This document shows, in pieces, positions 7,457 to 13,695 of a stretch of 13,695 nucleotides of DNA. The stretch covers positions 1-13,695 of the forward strand of contig JACQXP010000046.1 of assembly GCA_016208645.1 (NCBI GenBank), in the 5' to 3' direction. A model generated the notes under the pieces. It was not told the DNA's origin. It searched no databases and saw only the letters and a program-made list of their open reading frames with translations. Each line of letters starts with the position of its first letter. The stretch's first letter is position 1. The stretch is from Candidatus Methylomirabilota bacterium (GTDB taxonomy: Bacteria > Methylomirabilota > Methylomirabilia > Methylomirabilales > 2-02-FULL-66-22). The position numbers were made by a program, and so were the translations under genes.

Positions 7457-8566
7457 TCAGCCAAATAGGGCCTTCACCTTCTCCCAGAATCCCTGCACCA
7501 GCGGGCTGCCCGCGCCGTTTTCCAGCCGGGCATACTGCTCCAGGAGGTCCCGTTGCTTGGCCGTGAGGTGCGTGGGCACCTCCACGAAGATCCGGGCGAC
7601 GAGATCGCCCCGCCCGTACCCCCGGACGTTCGGCAGCCCCTTGCCCTTGATCCGGAACTCCGCCCCGGTCTGGCTGCCCGGGGGAATCTTGAGCACGGCC
7701 CGCCCGGAGATCGTGGGAATCTCCATCTGGGCCCCCAGCGCCGCCTGGGTGAAGCTGATGGGAATCTCGCAATACAGATCGTCGCCCTGGCGGAGGAATA
7801 TGGGATGCTCCTGGACGGTGATGACCACGTACAGGTCGCCCGGCGGGCCGCCGCGGACGCCCGCCTCCCCCTCCCCCGCCAGCTTGAGACGCGTCCCCGT
7901 CTCCACGCCGGCGGGGATCTTGACCGTCAGGGTCCGCTCTGCCTTGATCTGGCCTAGCCCCCGGCAGGTGCCGCAGGGATGCTCGACGACCCGGCCCTCG
8001 CCCCGACACTGGCCGCAGGTCTGGCTGACCGTGAGGAAGCCCTGAGAGAATCGGACGTGGCCCGTGCCCCGGCAGGCCCGGCACACGATCGGCTGCGAGC
8101 CCGGCTTGGCCCCGCCGCCGCGGCAGGTGTGGCAGGTCTCCAGCCGCGGGATGACGATCTCCTTCTCGACCCCGGTGGCCGCTTCTTCGAAGCGGATCTC
8201 CAGGTTATAGCGGAGGTCTGCCCCCCGCTGCGCCCCTCGGGTGGATCGACCCGTCCGGCCGCTGAAGAATCCCTCGAAGATGTCGTCGAAGATACTGCCG
8301 AATCCCGACTCGAAGCCCCCGAAGCCCTCGACCCCCCGCCCGGGTTCCGTGGTGCCGAAGCGGTCGTAGGTCTGCCGCTTCTCGGGGGTGCTCAGGACCT
8401 CGTATGCCTCGCTGATCTCCTTGAAACGCTCTTCGGCGGACCGATCGCCGGCGTTCTTGTCGGGATGGTGCTGGTGAGCCAGCTTGCGGTAGGCCTTCTT
8501 GATCTCCTCGGGACTGGCGTCGCGATCTATCCCCAGAATCTCGTAGAAATCACGCTTCCCGCTCAC
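7457..8566 (-). CDS. dnaJ: Chaperone protein DnaJ (Hsp40)
   Basis: DnaJ delivers unfolded substrates to DnaK and stimulates its ATPase. The 369-residue protein is a full type I DnaJ. It has a J domain at 1-70 with HPD at 34-36, a Gly/Phe linker at 71-105, and four CxxCxGxG-type zinc motifs at Cys145/148, 162/165, 184/187 and 198/201. Two C-terminal substrate-binding domains and the usual PLVQGFWEKVKALFG end follow. The GTG start overlaps the grpE TGA in GTGA, which implies coupled translation. The DnaK partner is not encoded here: grpE runs directly into dnaJ. Expression probably follows the HrcA-controlled promoter upstream of hrcA. Confidence 0.97.
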   Translation of the reverse strand: MSGKRDFYEILGIDRDASPEEIKKAYRKLAHQHHPDKNAGDRSAEERFKEISEAYEVLSTPEKRQTYDRFGTTEPGRGVEGFGGFESGFGSIFDDIFEGFFSGRTGRSTRGAQRGADLRYNLEIRFEEAATGVEKEIVIPRLETCHTCRGGGAKPGSQPIVCRACRGTGHVRFSQGFLTVSQTCGQCRGEGRVVEHPCGTCRGLGQIKAERTLTVKIPAGVETGTRLKLAGEGEAGVRGGPPGDLYVVITVQEHPIFLRQGDDLYCEIPISFTQAALGAQMEIPTISGRAVLKIPPGSQTGAEFRIKGKGLPNVRGYGRGDLVARIFVEVPTHLTAKQRDLLEQYARLENGAGSPLVQGFWEKVKALFG

Positions 8567-9204
8567 GCCTGGGCGCCCCCGCCGCCCGCGCCATCTCCGG
8601 AGACGGATGAGACGGCGCGCGAGACCTTCACCATGGCCGGACGAAGGACCCGACCCTCGATGAGGTACCCTTTCTGGATCTCCTCGACCACGAGGTTGGC
8701 ATCCTGGTCCCCTGCCCGCCGCTCCGCTCCGGCAGGCGGGGAGGATTCAACCTGGGCAACCGCCTGGTGGTACCCGGGATCAAAGGGCTGACCCAGGGCC
8801 TCCATCGGCTTGACCCCAGCCTTTTCCAGCACGGACCGGAAGAGGCGGGCGATCATTTCGAGCCCCTCGAGGAGCGGTGTCGAACCGGCCTCCGCCCGTG
8901 CCGAGGCCAGGGCCCGCTCCAGATTGTCCAGGATGGGCAGAAACTCCAGGATCAATCCCTCGTGCGCGAACTTCAGGAATTCTGCCTTCTCGCGGACCAT
9001 CCGCTTCTTGTAGTTCTCGAATTCCGCATGCAGGCGCAGCAGGCGGCCCTGTAACCGCTCTGCCTCCTGGGTCTTGGCTGCCAGGGCCTCCCGTAAGGCC
9101 TCGGGAGATTCCGGGGGGGCCTCCGCCTGCGGGGCCGCCTCGGACGCGCCGCTGGCAGCCGGTGCCTCGGGAGAAGTCGAGACAGGAATGTCTTGTGGTT
9201 CCAT
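8563..9204 (-). CDS. grpE: GrpE nucleotide exchange factor with in-frame palindrome insertion
   Basis: GrpE releases ADP from DnaK. The 213-residue protein has an acidic Pro/Ala-rich N terminus (1-35), a long coiled-coil helix (about 36-110, with LHAEFENYKKRMVREK) and a C-terminal beta wing (FDPGYHQAVAQVES, VVEEIQKGYLIEGRVLRPAMVKVS). Between QVESS and DQDANLVVEE, where relatives have a short loop, sit about ten extra residues PPAGAERRAG (156-165). They are encoded by a 32 bp imperfect palindrome at 8710-8741. The insertion keeps frame, and the loop on the wing may tolerate it. The ATG at 9204 is preceded by TGGAG at short spacing. The gene overlaps dnaJ by four bases. Confidence 0.96.
   Translation of the reverse strand: MEPQDIPVSTSPEAPAASGASEAAPQAEAPPESPEALREALAAKTQEAERLQGRLLRLHAEFENYKKRMVREKAEFLKFAHEGLILEFLPILDNLERALASARAEAGSTPLLEGLEMIARLFRSVLEKAGVKPMEALGQPFDPGYHQAVAQVESSPPAGAERRAGDQDANLVVEEIQKGYLIEGRVLRPAMVKVSRAVSSVSGDGAGGGGAQA
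8710..8741. repeat. 32 bp imperfect palindrome inserted within grpE
   Basis: Bases 8710-8721 pair with 8730-8741 around an eight-base loop, with one C-A mismatch (8717/8734) and one G-T wobble (8713/8738). The palindrome coincides with residues about 155-165 of GrpE, which have no counterpart in other GrpE proteins I know. It resembles short GC-rich palindromic elements that insert in frame in coding regions, in concept like Rickettsia palindromic elements. Confidence 0.75.
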
Positions 9205-9222
9205 GGCTCCAGACAGACAGAA

Positions 9223-9247
9223 CGGGAGGGCACGGTGAACCCTCCCG
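9223..9247. promoter_or_regulatory. Hairpin in the grpE leader
   Basis: CGGGAGGG (9223-9230) pairs perfectly with CCCTCCCG (9240-9247) around a nine-base loop, 19 bases upstream of the grpE ATG. On the minus strand it is followed by TTCTGTCTGTCT, not a clean T tract. It could be a weak terminator or RNA processing element, or just fix the distance to the ribosome binding site. Confidence 0.5.
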
Positions 9248-9268
9248 CTCGGGAATGGGTGTGTGTGG

Positions 9269-9393
9269 CTTAGTGCTTGATTTCATAAATCCGTATCAGG
9301 TTTCCCCTGATACGGATCGTCCTTTGCCAAGGGCGTTTCGTGTAGGGTTGGCTCGCGCCAAACCTACACGAACTCATGAAATCAAGCACTTAG
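9269..9393. mobile_element. MITE-like cloverleaf element between hrcA and grpE
   Basis: The core 9274-9388 (115 bp) has perfect 13 bp terminal inverted repeats TGCTTGATTTCAT / ATGAAATCAAGCA. The pentamer CTTAG is directly repeated at both ends (9269-9273, 9389-9393), as a target duplication would be. Inside are three hairpins: 9289-9300 with 9306-9317 (12 bp perfect), 9318-9324 with 9329-9335 (7 bp, one G-T), and 9337-9352 with 9357-9372 (16 bp, one mismatch). Outside loops only about six bases stay unpaired, so either strand folds as a three-armed cloverleaf. It has no ORF. The hrcA stop TAA falls in the right CTTAG, so it would have existed before insertion. I cannot assign a known family. 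Confidence 0.8.
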
Positions 9394-10421
9394 GCCGCCC
9401 GCTCCGTGAGGGCGCGACTCAGGAGCTTGGCCGTGGTCTCCACCACGGCCAGCGCCCGACCGTAGTCCATGCGGGTTGGCCCCAGGACCCCGAGGACGCC
9501 CAGCACCCGGTCCCGCCTGCGATAGGGCGCGGCGATCACGCTCAACCCCTGGATATCGCGCACGGGGATCTCGCTGCCGATGAAGATCTTGAAGTCTTCG
9601 TCCGTCAGGCAGTCGTTCAGAATCTTCACCAGCTTGGACTTTTCCTCGAAGGCCGAGAACAGCGCCTTCATCGTGGCGATATCGGCAAATTCTGGCTGAT
9701 CGGCGATATGGGCCGCGCCAGCCACGTAGACATCCGCCTCCGTCTCGGCCTCCAAGGCCTTGGCCCCCAACCGGAGGGCCCGCGCCAGCAGGCGGTCGTA
9801 CTGGGCTTTTTCCTCGGCCATCTGGGCCACCAGGAGGTCCCGCACCTCCCGCAGCGTGTGCCCCTGCAGGAGGCCGGTCAGGTATCGGGCGATGCGGTCC
9901 AGCTCCTCCTGCGCCATCACCTCGTCCACACTGACGACCTTGTGGTGGACCAGGTCCGTGTCCGTCAGCAGGATGACCAGGACCTGATCCCGGGCGAGGG
10001 AGACGAACTCCACGCGCCGGAACTGGCTCTCGTGGAGGCAAGGCGCCAGGACCACGGCCACATAGGGGGACAGGGCCGACAGCAGCTTCCCGGTCTCCCG
10101 CAGCATCTCCGCTATCTCGCCCGTGGACGGGGCCACCTGCTGTTCGATCCGCTCCACCTCGGCACGGCTCAACTGGGGACGGTCCATCAGCCTATCCACA
10201 TAGAGGCGATACCCCCGGTCCGTCGGGATGCGCCCCGCAGAGGTGTGCGGCTGGGCCACGTAGCCCAGCTCCTCCAGGTCGGCCATGGTGCTGCGGATGG
10301 TCGCCGGGCTCAGGGCGAACCCGTACTTGCGGGAGATGATCCGGGATCCCACCGGTTCCGCCGTGCGGATGTAATCCAGGACGATGGCTCGAAGCACCCC
10401 CTGATGTCGGGCATTCAACAT
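9390..10421 (-). CDS. hrcA: Heat-inducible transcription repressor HrcA
   Basis: HrcA binds the CIRCE operator and represses chaperone genes in the absence of heat stress; it normally needs GroEL to stay active. The 343-residue product has the usual length. It has an N-terminal winged helix (about 1-80; PVGSRIISRKYGFALSPATIRSTMADLEELGY, then HTSAGRIPTDRGYRLYVD) and a C-terminal GAF-like domain with SEIPVRDIQGLSVIAAPY and LGPTRMDYGRALAVVE. I placed the start at the ATG at 10421, with GAGGTG six bases upstream. The longer frame would begin with TTG inside the CIRCE operator and is not credible. It is the first gene of the hrcA-grpE-dnaJ operon and so represses itself. Confidence 0.97.
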   Translation of the reverse strand: MLNARHQGVLRAIVLDYIRTAEPVGSRIISRKYGFALSPATIRSTMADLEELGYVAQPHTSAGRIPTDRGYRLYVDRLMDRPQLSRAEVERIEQQVAPSTGEIAEMLRETGKLLSALSPYVAVVLAPCLHESQFRRVEFVSLARDQVLVILLTDTDLVHHKVVSVDEVMAQEELDRIARYLTGLLQGHTLREVRDLLVAQMAEEKAQYDRLLARALRLGAKALEAETEADVYVAGAAHIADQPEFADIATMKALFSAFEEKSKLVKILNDCLTDEDFKIFIGSEIPVRDIQGLSVIAAPYRRRDRVLGVLGVLGPTRMDYGRALAVVETTAKLLSRALTERAA

Positions 10422-10439
10422 GCGGGTCACCTCGCCACG

Positions 10440-10466
10440 TTGGCACTCGTATATCGAGAGTGCCAA
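10440..10466. promoter_or_regulatory. CIRCE operator (HrcA binding site)
   Basis: TTGGCACTC (10440-10448) and GAGTGCCAA (10458-10466) form a perfect 9-N9-9 inverted repeat. It is the CIRCE consensus TTAGCACTC-N9-GAGTGCTAA with the A/T pair at arm position 3 changed to G/C symmetrically in both arms. It lies 18 bases upstream of the hrcA ATG and just downstream of the -10 box, so bound HrcA would block transcription initiation. Confidence 0.95.
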
Positions 10467-10475
10467 TTCGAGTTG

Positions 10476-10504
10476 ACTATAGACAAGGCCCCGGAAGTTG
10501 TCAA
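10476..10504 (-). promoter_or_regulatory. Sigma70-type promoter of the hrcA operon
   Basis: On the minus strand TTGACA (complement of 10499-10504) and TATAGT (complement of 10476-10481) are separated by exactly 17 bases. The CIRCE arm begins nine bases after the -10 box, at the expected transcription start. This close match with an overlapping operator is the standard arrangement for HrcA-controlled operons. Confidence 0.9.
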
Positions 10505-10593
10505 GGGGGGCGACACCCCTGTGTGGCAGTCAAATAATTCTGTCAGGTCGTCCCCCGGGAGGAACCCGGCCCTCTCATTGATCATGTGTCATG

Positions 10594-11253
10594 TCATTGG
10601 ACCAGGGTACCGAGGCGAGTCCATCGGATGATCGAGGGGTGCGTCACCACGTACACCACGCCCTGCGGGATCGAGGCATATGGAATGTCCTCGCTCCGGA
10701 TGGAGAAGTAGACGATGAAGGCCTTCCCCTTGATCTTCTGGATGTCCAGAAACCCCCAGACCCGGCTGTCCATGCTATGATCCCGGTTGTCCCCCATCAT
10801 GAAGAGTTTGCCGGGTGGGATGACGAGGGGACCCAGGCGGTCCCGGTCGCCGGCCCGCGCGAAGGGGCCGTCCGCGTAGACCGCGTACGGCTCGCTGAGG
10901 GGAACCCCGTTGATCAGGACCTGCCTCCCGCGGATTTCCAGTGTCTCCCCCGGGAGCCCGATGACGCGCTTGATGAAGTCCCGTGTCTCGTCCTGCGGGA
11001 ACTTGAAGACGATGATGTCGCCCCGCTTGAGGGAGGCGAAGGAATAGATGAACTTGTTCACCAGGATATGATCGCCGATCTGCAACGTCGGCAGCATGGA
11101 ACCCGAGGGGATCTTGAAGGCCTGGACCACGAAGCTCCGGATCACCAGGGCCAGCAGGACCGCGATGATCAGGGCCTCGGCGTACTCCCGGAGGACCGAC
11201 TTCTGCCCGGGAGCGGGCGCCGCCTTGCGCCCCTTCGTCTCCTCCTCCGTCAC
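10594..11253 (-). CDS. lepB: Signal peptidase I
   Basis: LepB is a membrane-bound serine/lysine protease that removes signal peptides from exported proteins. The 219-residue product has one N-terminal membrane segment (about 25-45, ALIIAVLLALVIRSFVV), catalytic Ser52 in PSGSMLPTL and Lys95 in FIKRVIGLPGE. The C-terminal box GDNRDHSMDSR is also present. I chose GTG at 11253 because AGAGGAACG precedes it closely and the protein then begins MTEEETKGRK. An in-frame GTG six codons upstream and longer starts running into repeat R4 are less likely. lepB follows lepA, the classic lepA-lepB order. The 127-base gap to hrcA downstream contains the hrcA promoter but no clear terminator. Confidence 0.96.
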   Translation of the reverse strand: MTEEETKGRKAAPAPGQKSVLREYAEALIIAVLLALVIRSFVVQAFKIPSGSMLPTLQIGDHILVNKFIYSFASLKRGDIIVFKFPQDETRDFIKRVIGLPGETLEIRGRQVLINGVPLSEPYAVYADGPFARAGDRDRLGPLVIPPGKLFMMGDNRDHSMDSRVWGFLDIQKIKGKAFIVYFSIRSEDIPYASIPQGVVYVVTHPSIIRWTRLGTLVQ

Positions 11254-11292
11254 CGTTCCTCTCCGCACGCTCGCCCTCGCTGCTTCAGAGGC

Positions 11293-11456
11293 AATGCAAA
11301 ACTGACAACCGACAACTGACCACGTCCAATTGAAAACTGACAACGGACAACTGAAAACCGGCCAACTTCGGCAGATGACCGGTTGTCGGTTGTCGGTTTG
11401 AAATTTGAAATTGGCCTCGGTTCATTGGTCGGTTGTCGGTTTTCCATTTGAAATTG
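11293..11456. repeat. Intercistronic palindromic repeat cluster R4 (lepA-lepB)
   Basis: Two left arms (from AATGCAAAACTGACAACC and from CCAATTGAAAACTGACAAC) and two right arms (GACCGGTTGTCGGTTGTC and GGTCGGTTGTCGG), each right arm ending in TTTGAAATT. It starts 39 bases from the lepB start and ends four bases from the lepA stop. Arms pair as in the other clusters. Confidence 0.92.
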
Positions 11457-11460
11457 AGGT

Positions 11461-13257
11461 TCAGTCCTCCCCAATCCGCAACATCGCCATAAACGCCTCC
11501 TGGGGGATCTCCACGCGGCCGACCTGCTTCATGCGGCGCTTGCCCTCCGCCTGCTTCTCCAGGAGTTTTCGCTTCCGCGTGATGTCGCCCCCGTAGCACT
11601 TGGCCGTCACGGCCTTCCGCAACGGCGGGATCCGTTCCCGCGCGATCACCCGGCTGCCGATGGCGGCTTGGATCACCACCTCGAACAGTTGCCGCGGGAT
11701 GCGTTCCCGCATCTTCTCCACCAGGATGCGGCCGCGCGAAGCCGCCTGGTCCCGATGCATGATCCAGGACAGGGCGTCCACCGGCTCGCCGTTCACCAGG
11801 ACGTCCAGCTTGACCAGGGTGCTTTCCCGGTACTCCAGGAAGTCGTAATCCAGAGAGGCATACCCCCGGCTCACGGATTTCAGCCGGTCGTAGAAGTCCA
11901 GGACGATTTCGTTCAGCGGCAGCTCGTAGGCGATGAGGACGCGGGAGTCCTGCAGGTATTCGATTCCCCGATGCACGCCGCGCTTCTCCTGGCAAAGGGC
12001 CAGGATGCCCCCCAGGTATTCCGGCGGCGTCAGGATGGAGGCAGTGATGTAGGGCTCCTCGAACCTGGCGATGTCCTGCAGGGGAGGAAGCCTGCTGGGA
12101 TTGTCCACCTCGACAACCGTTCCATCGTTCCGGGTCACCCGGTAGACAACCGTGGGCGCCGTGGTCAGGAGGGTCAGGTTGAATTCCCGCTCCAGCCGTT
12201 CCTGGCTGATCTCCAGGTGCAGGAGCCCCAGGAAGCCGCAACGGAATCCGAAGCCCAGGGCCAGAGAGGTTTCGGGTTCGAAGGAGAAGGAGGTGTCATT
12301 CAGTTGCAGCTTTTCCAGCGCGGTCTTGAGGGTAAGGTAGTCCCCGCTCTCCACCGGATAGAGCCCGGCGAAGACCATGGGCCGCACCTCGCGGAAGCCG
12401 GGAAGCGGCCGCTCCGTTGGCCGGTCCGCCGCGGTGATGGTGTCCCCCACGCGGCCCTGGCGGACGTCCCGGATCCCCGCGATGAGATAGCCGACCTCGC
12501 CCGCGCGGAGCTGGTCGGCCATCCGCATGTGGGGCGCGAAGACGCCCACCCGGCTCACCTCGAACGTCGCCCCCGCGGACATGAACTGGATCCGCATCCC
12601 CGGGACGATCTGCCCATCGTAGAGGCGGACATAGGCGATCACACCCTGATAGCTGTCGAACCAGGAGTCGAAGACCAGGGCCTTGAGGGGCGCCGCAGCC
12701 GATCCCGTGGGCGGGGGGATCCGGTGCACGATGGCCTCCAGGACCTCCGGCGTCCCCCAGCCGTGCTTGGCGCTGGCCAGGATCGCGTCGGCGGCATCCA
12801 GCGCCAGGAGATCTTCGAGCTGGGCCTTCACCCGGTCCACGTCGGCGTTGGGGAGGTCAATCTTGTTGATGACCGGCAGGATGGCCAGGTTGTTCCGCAT
12901 GGCGAGGTGCACGTTGGCCAGGGTCTGGGCCTCCACCCCCTGGACCGCATCCACGACCAGCACGGCGCCCTCGCAGGCCGACAGGCTCCGGGAGACCTCG
13001 GAGGCGAAGTCCACGTGGCCCGGCGTGTCAATCAGGTTCAGCAGGTACTCCCGTCCGTCCTTGCCCCGATAGGTCAGGCGGACCGCCTTGGCCTTGATGG
13101 TGATGCCCCGCTCCCGCTCCAGGTCCATGCTGTCCAGGACCTGCTCGGCCATCTGGCGCGGCGCCAGGGCTCCGGTCGCCTCCAGCAGCCGGTCGGCCAG
13201 GGTGGACTTGCCATGGTCAATGTGGGCGATGATGCAGAAGTTGCGGATGTGATCCAT
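11461..13257 (-). CDS. lepA: Elongation factor 4 (LepA GTPase)
   Basis: LepA is a ribosome-binding translational GTPase related to EF-G, linked to back-translocation and ribosome assembly. The 598-residue product has the family length. G-domain motifs are AHIDHGKS at 11-18, RGITI near 50-54, DTPGH at 77-81 and NKID at 131-134. The LepA-specific C-terminal domain is present (CYGGDITRKRKLLEKQAEGKRRMKQVG), followed by EIPQEAFMAML. The ATG at 13257 gives the standard MDHIRNFCIIAHIDHG. No Shine-Dalgarno sequence is visible: the 30 bases upstream are mostly repeat R5, whose end is five bases from the ATG. Translation may rely on coupling or on another site. Confidence 0.98.
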   Translation of the reverse strand: MDHIRNFCIIAHIDHGKSTLADRLLEATGALAPRQMAEQVLDSMDLERERGITIKAKAVRLTYRGKDGREYLLNLIDTPGHVDFASEVSRSLSACEGAVLVVDAVQGVEAQTLANVHLAMRNNLAILPVINKIDLPNADVDRVKAQLEDLLALDAADAILASAKHGWGTPEVLEAIVHRIPPPTGSAAAPLKALVFDSWFDSYQGVIAYVRLYDGQIVPGMRIQFMSAGATFEVSRVGVFAPHMRMADQLRAGEVGYLIAGIRDVRQGRVGDTITAADRPTERPLPGFREVRPMVFAGLYPVESGDYLTLKTALEKLQLNDTSFSFEPETSLALGFGFRCGFLGLLHLEISQERLEREFNLTLLTTAPTVVYRVTRNDGTVVEVDNPSRLPPLQDIARFEEPYITASILTPPEYLGGILALCQEKRGVHRGIEYLQDSRVLIAYELPLNEIVLDFYDRLKSVSRGYASLDYDFLEYRESTLVKLDVLVNGEPVDALSWIMHRDQAASRGRILVEKMRERIPRQLFEVVIQAAIGSRVIARERIPPLRKAVTAKCYGGDITRKRKLLEKQAEGKRRMKQVGRVEIPQEAFMAMLRIGED

Positions 13258-13262
13258 GACTC

Positions 13263-13348
13263 AATGCAAAACCGACAACCGACAATTTAAAACCGGCCAT
13301 TGCCTTTCATTGGCCGGTTGTCGGTCGTCCGTTTTCAATTTGAAATTG
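13263..13348. repeat. Intercistronic palindromic repeat R5 (polyprenyl synthase-lepA)
   Basis: A single copy. It begins AATGCAAAACCGACAACC, has a central stem AACCGGCCA/TGGCCGGTT around a short loop, and ends GTTTTCAATTTGAAATT. The outer arms also pair (GACAACCGACAA with TTGTCGGTCGTC). Its left end is five bases from the lepA start and its right end 13 bases from the upstream gene's stop. Confidence 0.9.
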
Positions 13349-13361
13349 CGCCGGGGGCGGA

Positions 13362-13695
13362 TCACCAGTCGCGCTCGCGAACGAAGTCCACCAGGCGGTG
13401 CAGGGCCCGGGAGGCCGGCGACCCGGGCACGACCGTGAGCTGCGCGCGGGCCCGGGCCAGGTACTCGTCCACCAGGCGCATCGTGGCCGGGACGGCCTCG
13501 TACCGCTCCACCAGGCGGCGGAGAAGGGCAAGGTCGTCGTCACCCACCTGCTCCTGGGCGGCCAACCCTTCCAGCGCGGCCCGATCCGCGACGGACGCGG
13601 TGCGCATGAGGTGGATCAACGGATACGTGATCTTCCCCTCCCGGAAATCGCTGCCAACGGGCTTCCCCAGCCGCTCCTCGCAAGCGGTGTAATCG
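13362..13695 (-). CDS. Polyprenyl (trans-isoprenyl) diphosphate synthase, C-terminal part
   Basis: Only the last 110 residues are in the window. They begin in DYTACEERLGKPVGSDFREGKITYPLIHLM, which follows the second aspartate-rich motif of polyprenyl diphosphate synthases (relatives read DDxLDYxxxEExLGKPxGxDxxEGKxTLPxI). These enzymes extend isoprenoid chains with isopentenyl diphosphate, making for example quinone side chains or the undecaprenyl precursor. Chain length cannot be judged, since the first DDxxD region is outside the window. The remaining helices end in RALHRLVDFVRERDW. It is the farthest upstream gene seen in the lepA-lepB direction; repeat R5 separates it from lepA. Confidence 0.88.
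   Translation of the reverse strand, partial: DYTACEERLGKPVGSDFREGKITYPLIHLMRTASVADRAALEGLAAQEQVGDDDLALLRRLVERYEAVPATMRLVDEYLARARAQLTVVPGSPASRALHRLVDFVRERDW

Noticed and set aside
7257..8084. Minus-strand protein reading through R3 with WNFKWKTDNRQPVS repeats, and similar peptides at other clusters
   Set aside because: The repeating peptide is only a translation of the intergenic repeat, and the rest overlaps dnaJ in another frame.
9269..9393. tRNA gene or integron attC site
   Set aside because: The cloverleaf has an 18 bp outer stem and arm sizes unlike tRNA, no acceptor or T-loop consensus, and no attC core sites.

Overview
This is a GC-rich bacterial chromosomal window. Every gene I can support lies on the minus strand, so transcription runs from high to low coordinates. 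The content is conserved housekeeping: translation termination and ribosome function (prmC, prfA, rpmE, rsmE, lepA), transcription termination (rho), heat-shock chaperones (hrcA, grpE, dnaJ), protein export (lepB), CoA synthesis (coaE), a PolA-type 5' nuclease, a response regulator/histidine kinase and a polyprenyl synthase fragment. Codon use, the gene order and a CIRCE-regulated hrcA operon suggest an uncultured GC-rich lineage. NC10/Methylomirabilota or Rokubacteria are possible, but I cannot prove the taxonomy from this window.

Layout in transcription order, right to left. (1) 13695-10594: polyprenyl synthase 3' end, lepA, lepB. (2) 10504-5367: a sigma70 promoter with a CIRCE operator, then hrcA, grpE, dnaJ, rsmE and a REC-HisKA-HATPase protein; dnaK is not between grpE and dnaJ. 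(3) 5147-3583: a stand-alone 5'-3' exonuclease and coaE. (4) 3575-1: a strong promoter, a long leader, rho, rpmE, a possible His-rich small ORF, prfA and prmC (cut by the window edge). PrmC methylates the GGQ glutamine of RF1, so the last two genes form a functional pair.

Three unusual things stand out. First, five intercistronic gaps are filled by one family of palindromic repeats built from GACAACY heptamers, always in the same orientation to transcription, and one of them supplies a gene's stop codon. Second, a 115 bp element between hrcA and grpE has perfect 13 bp terminal inverted repeats, a CTTAG direct repeat at both ends, and folds almost completely into a three-armed cloverleaf; it looks like an undescribed MITE. 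Third, several genes carry small structural lesions or insertions: rho is frameshifted by a perfect 14 bp tandem duplication, rsmE lacks about 27 conserved residues, and grpE carries an in-frame 32 bp palindrome encoding about ten extra residues.
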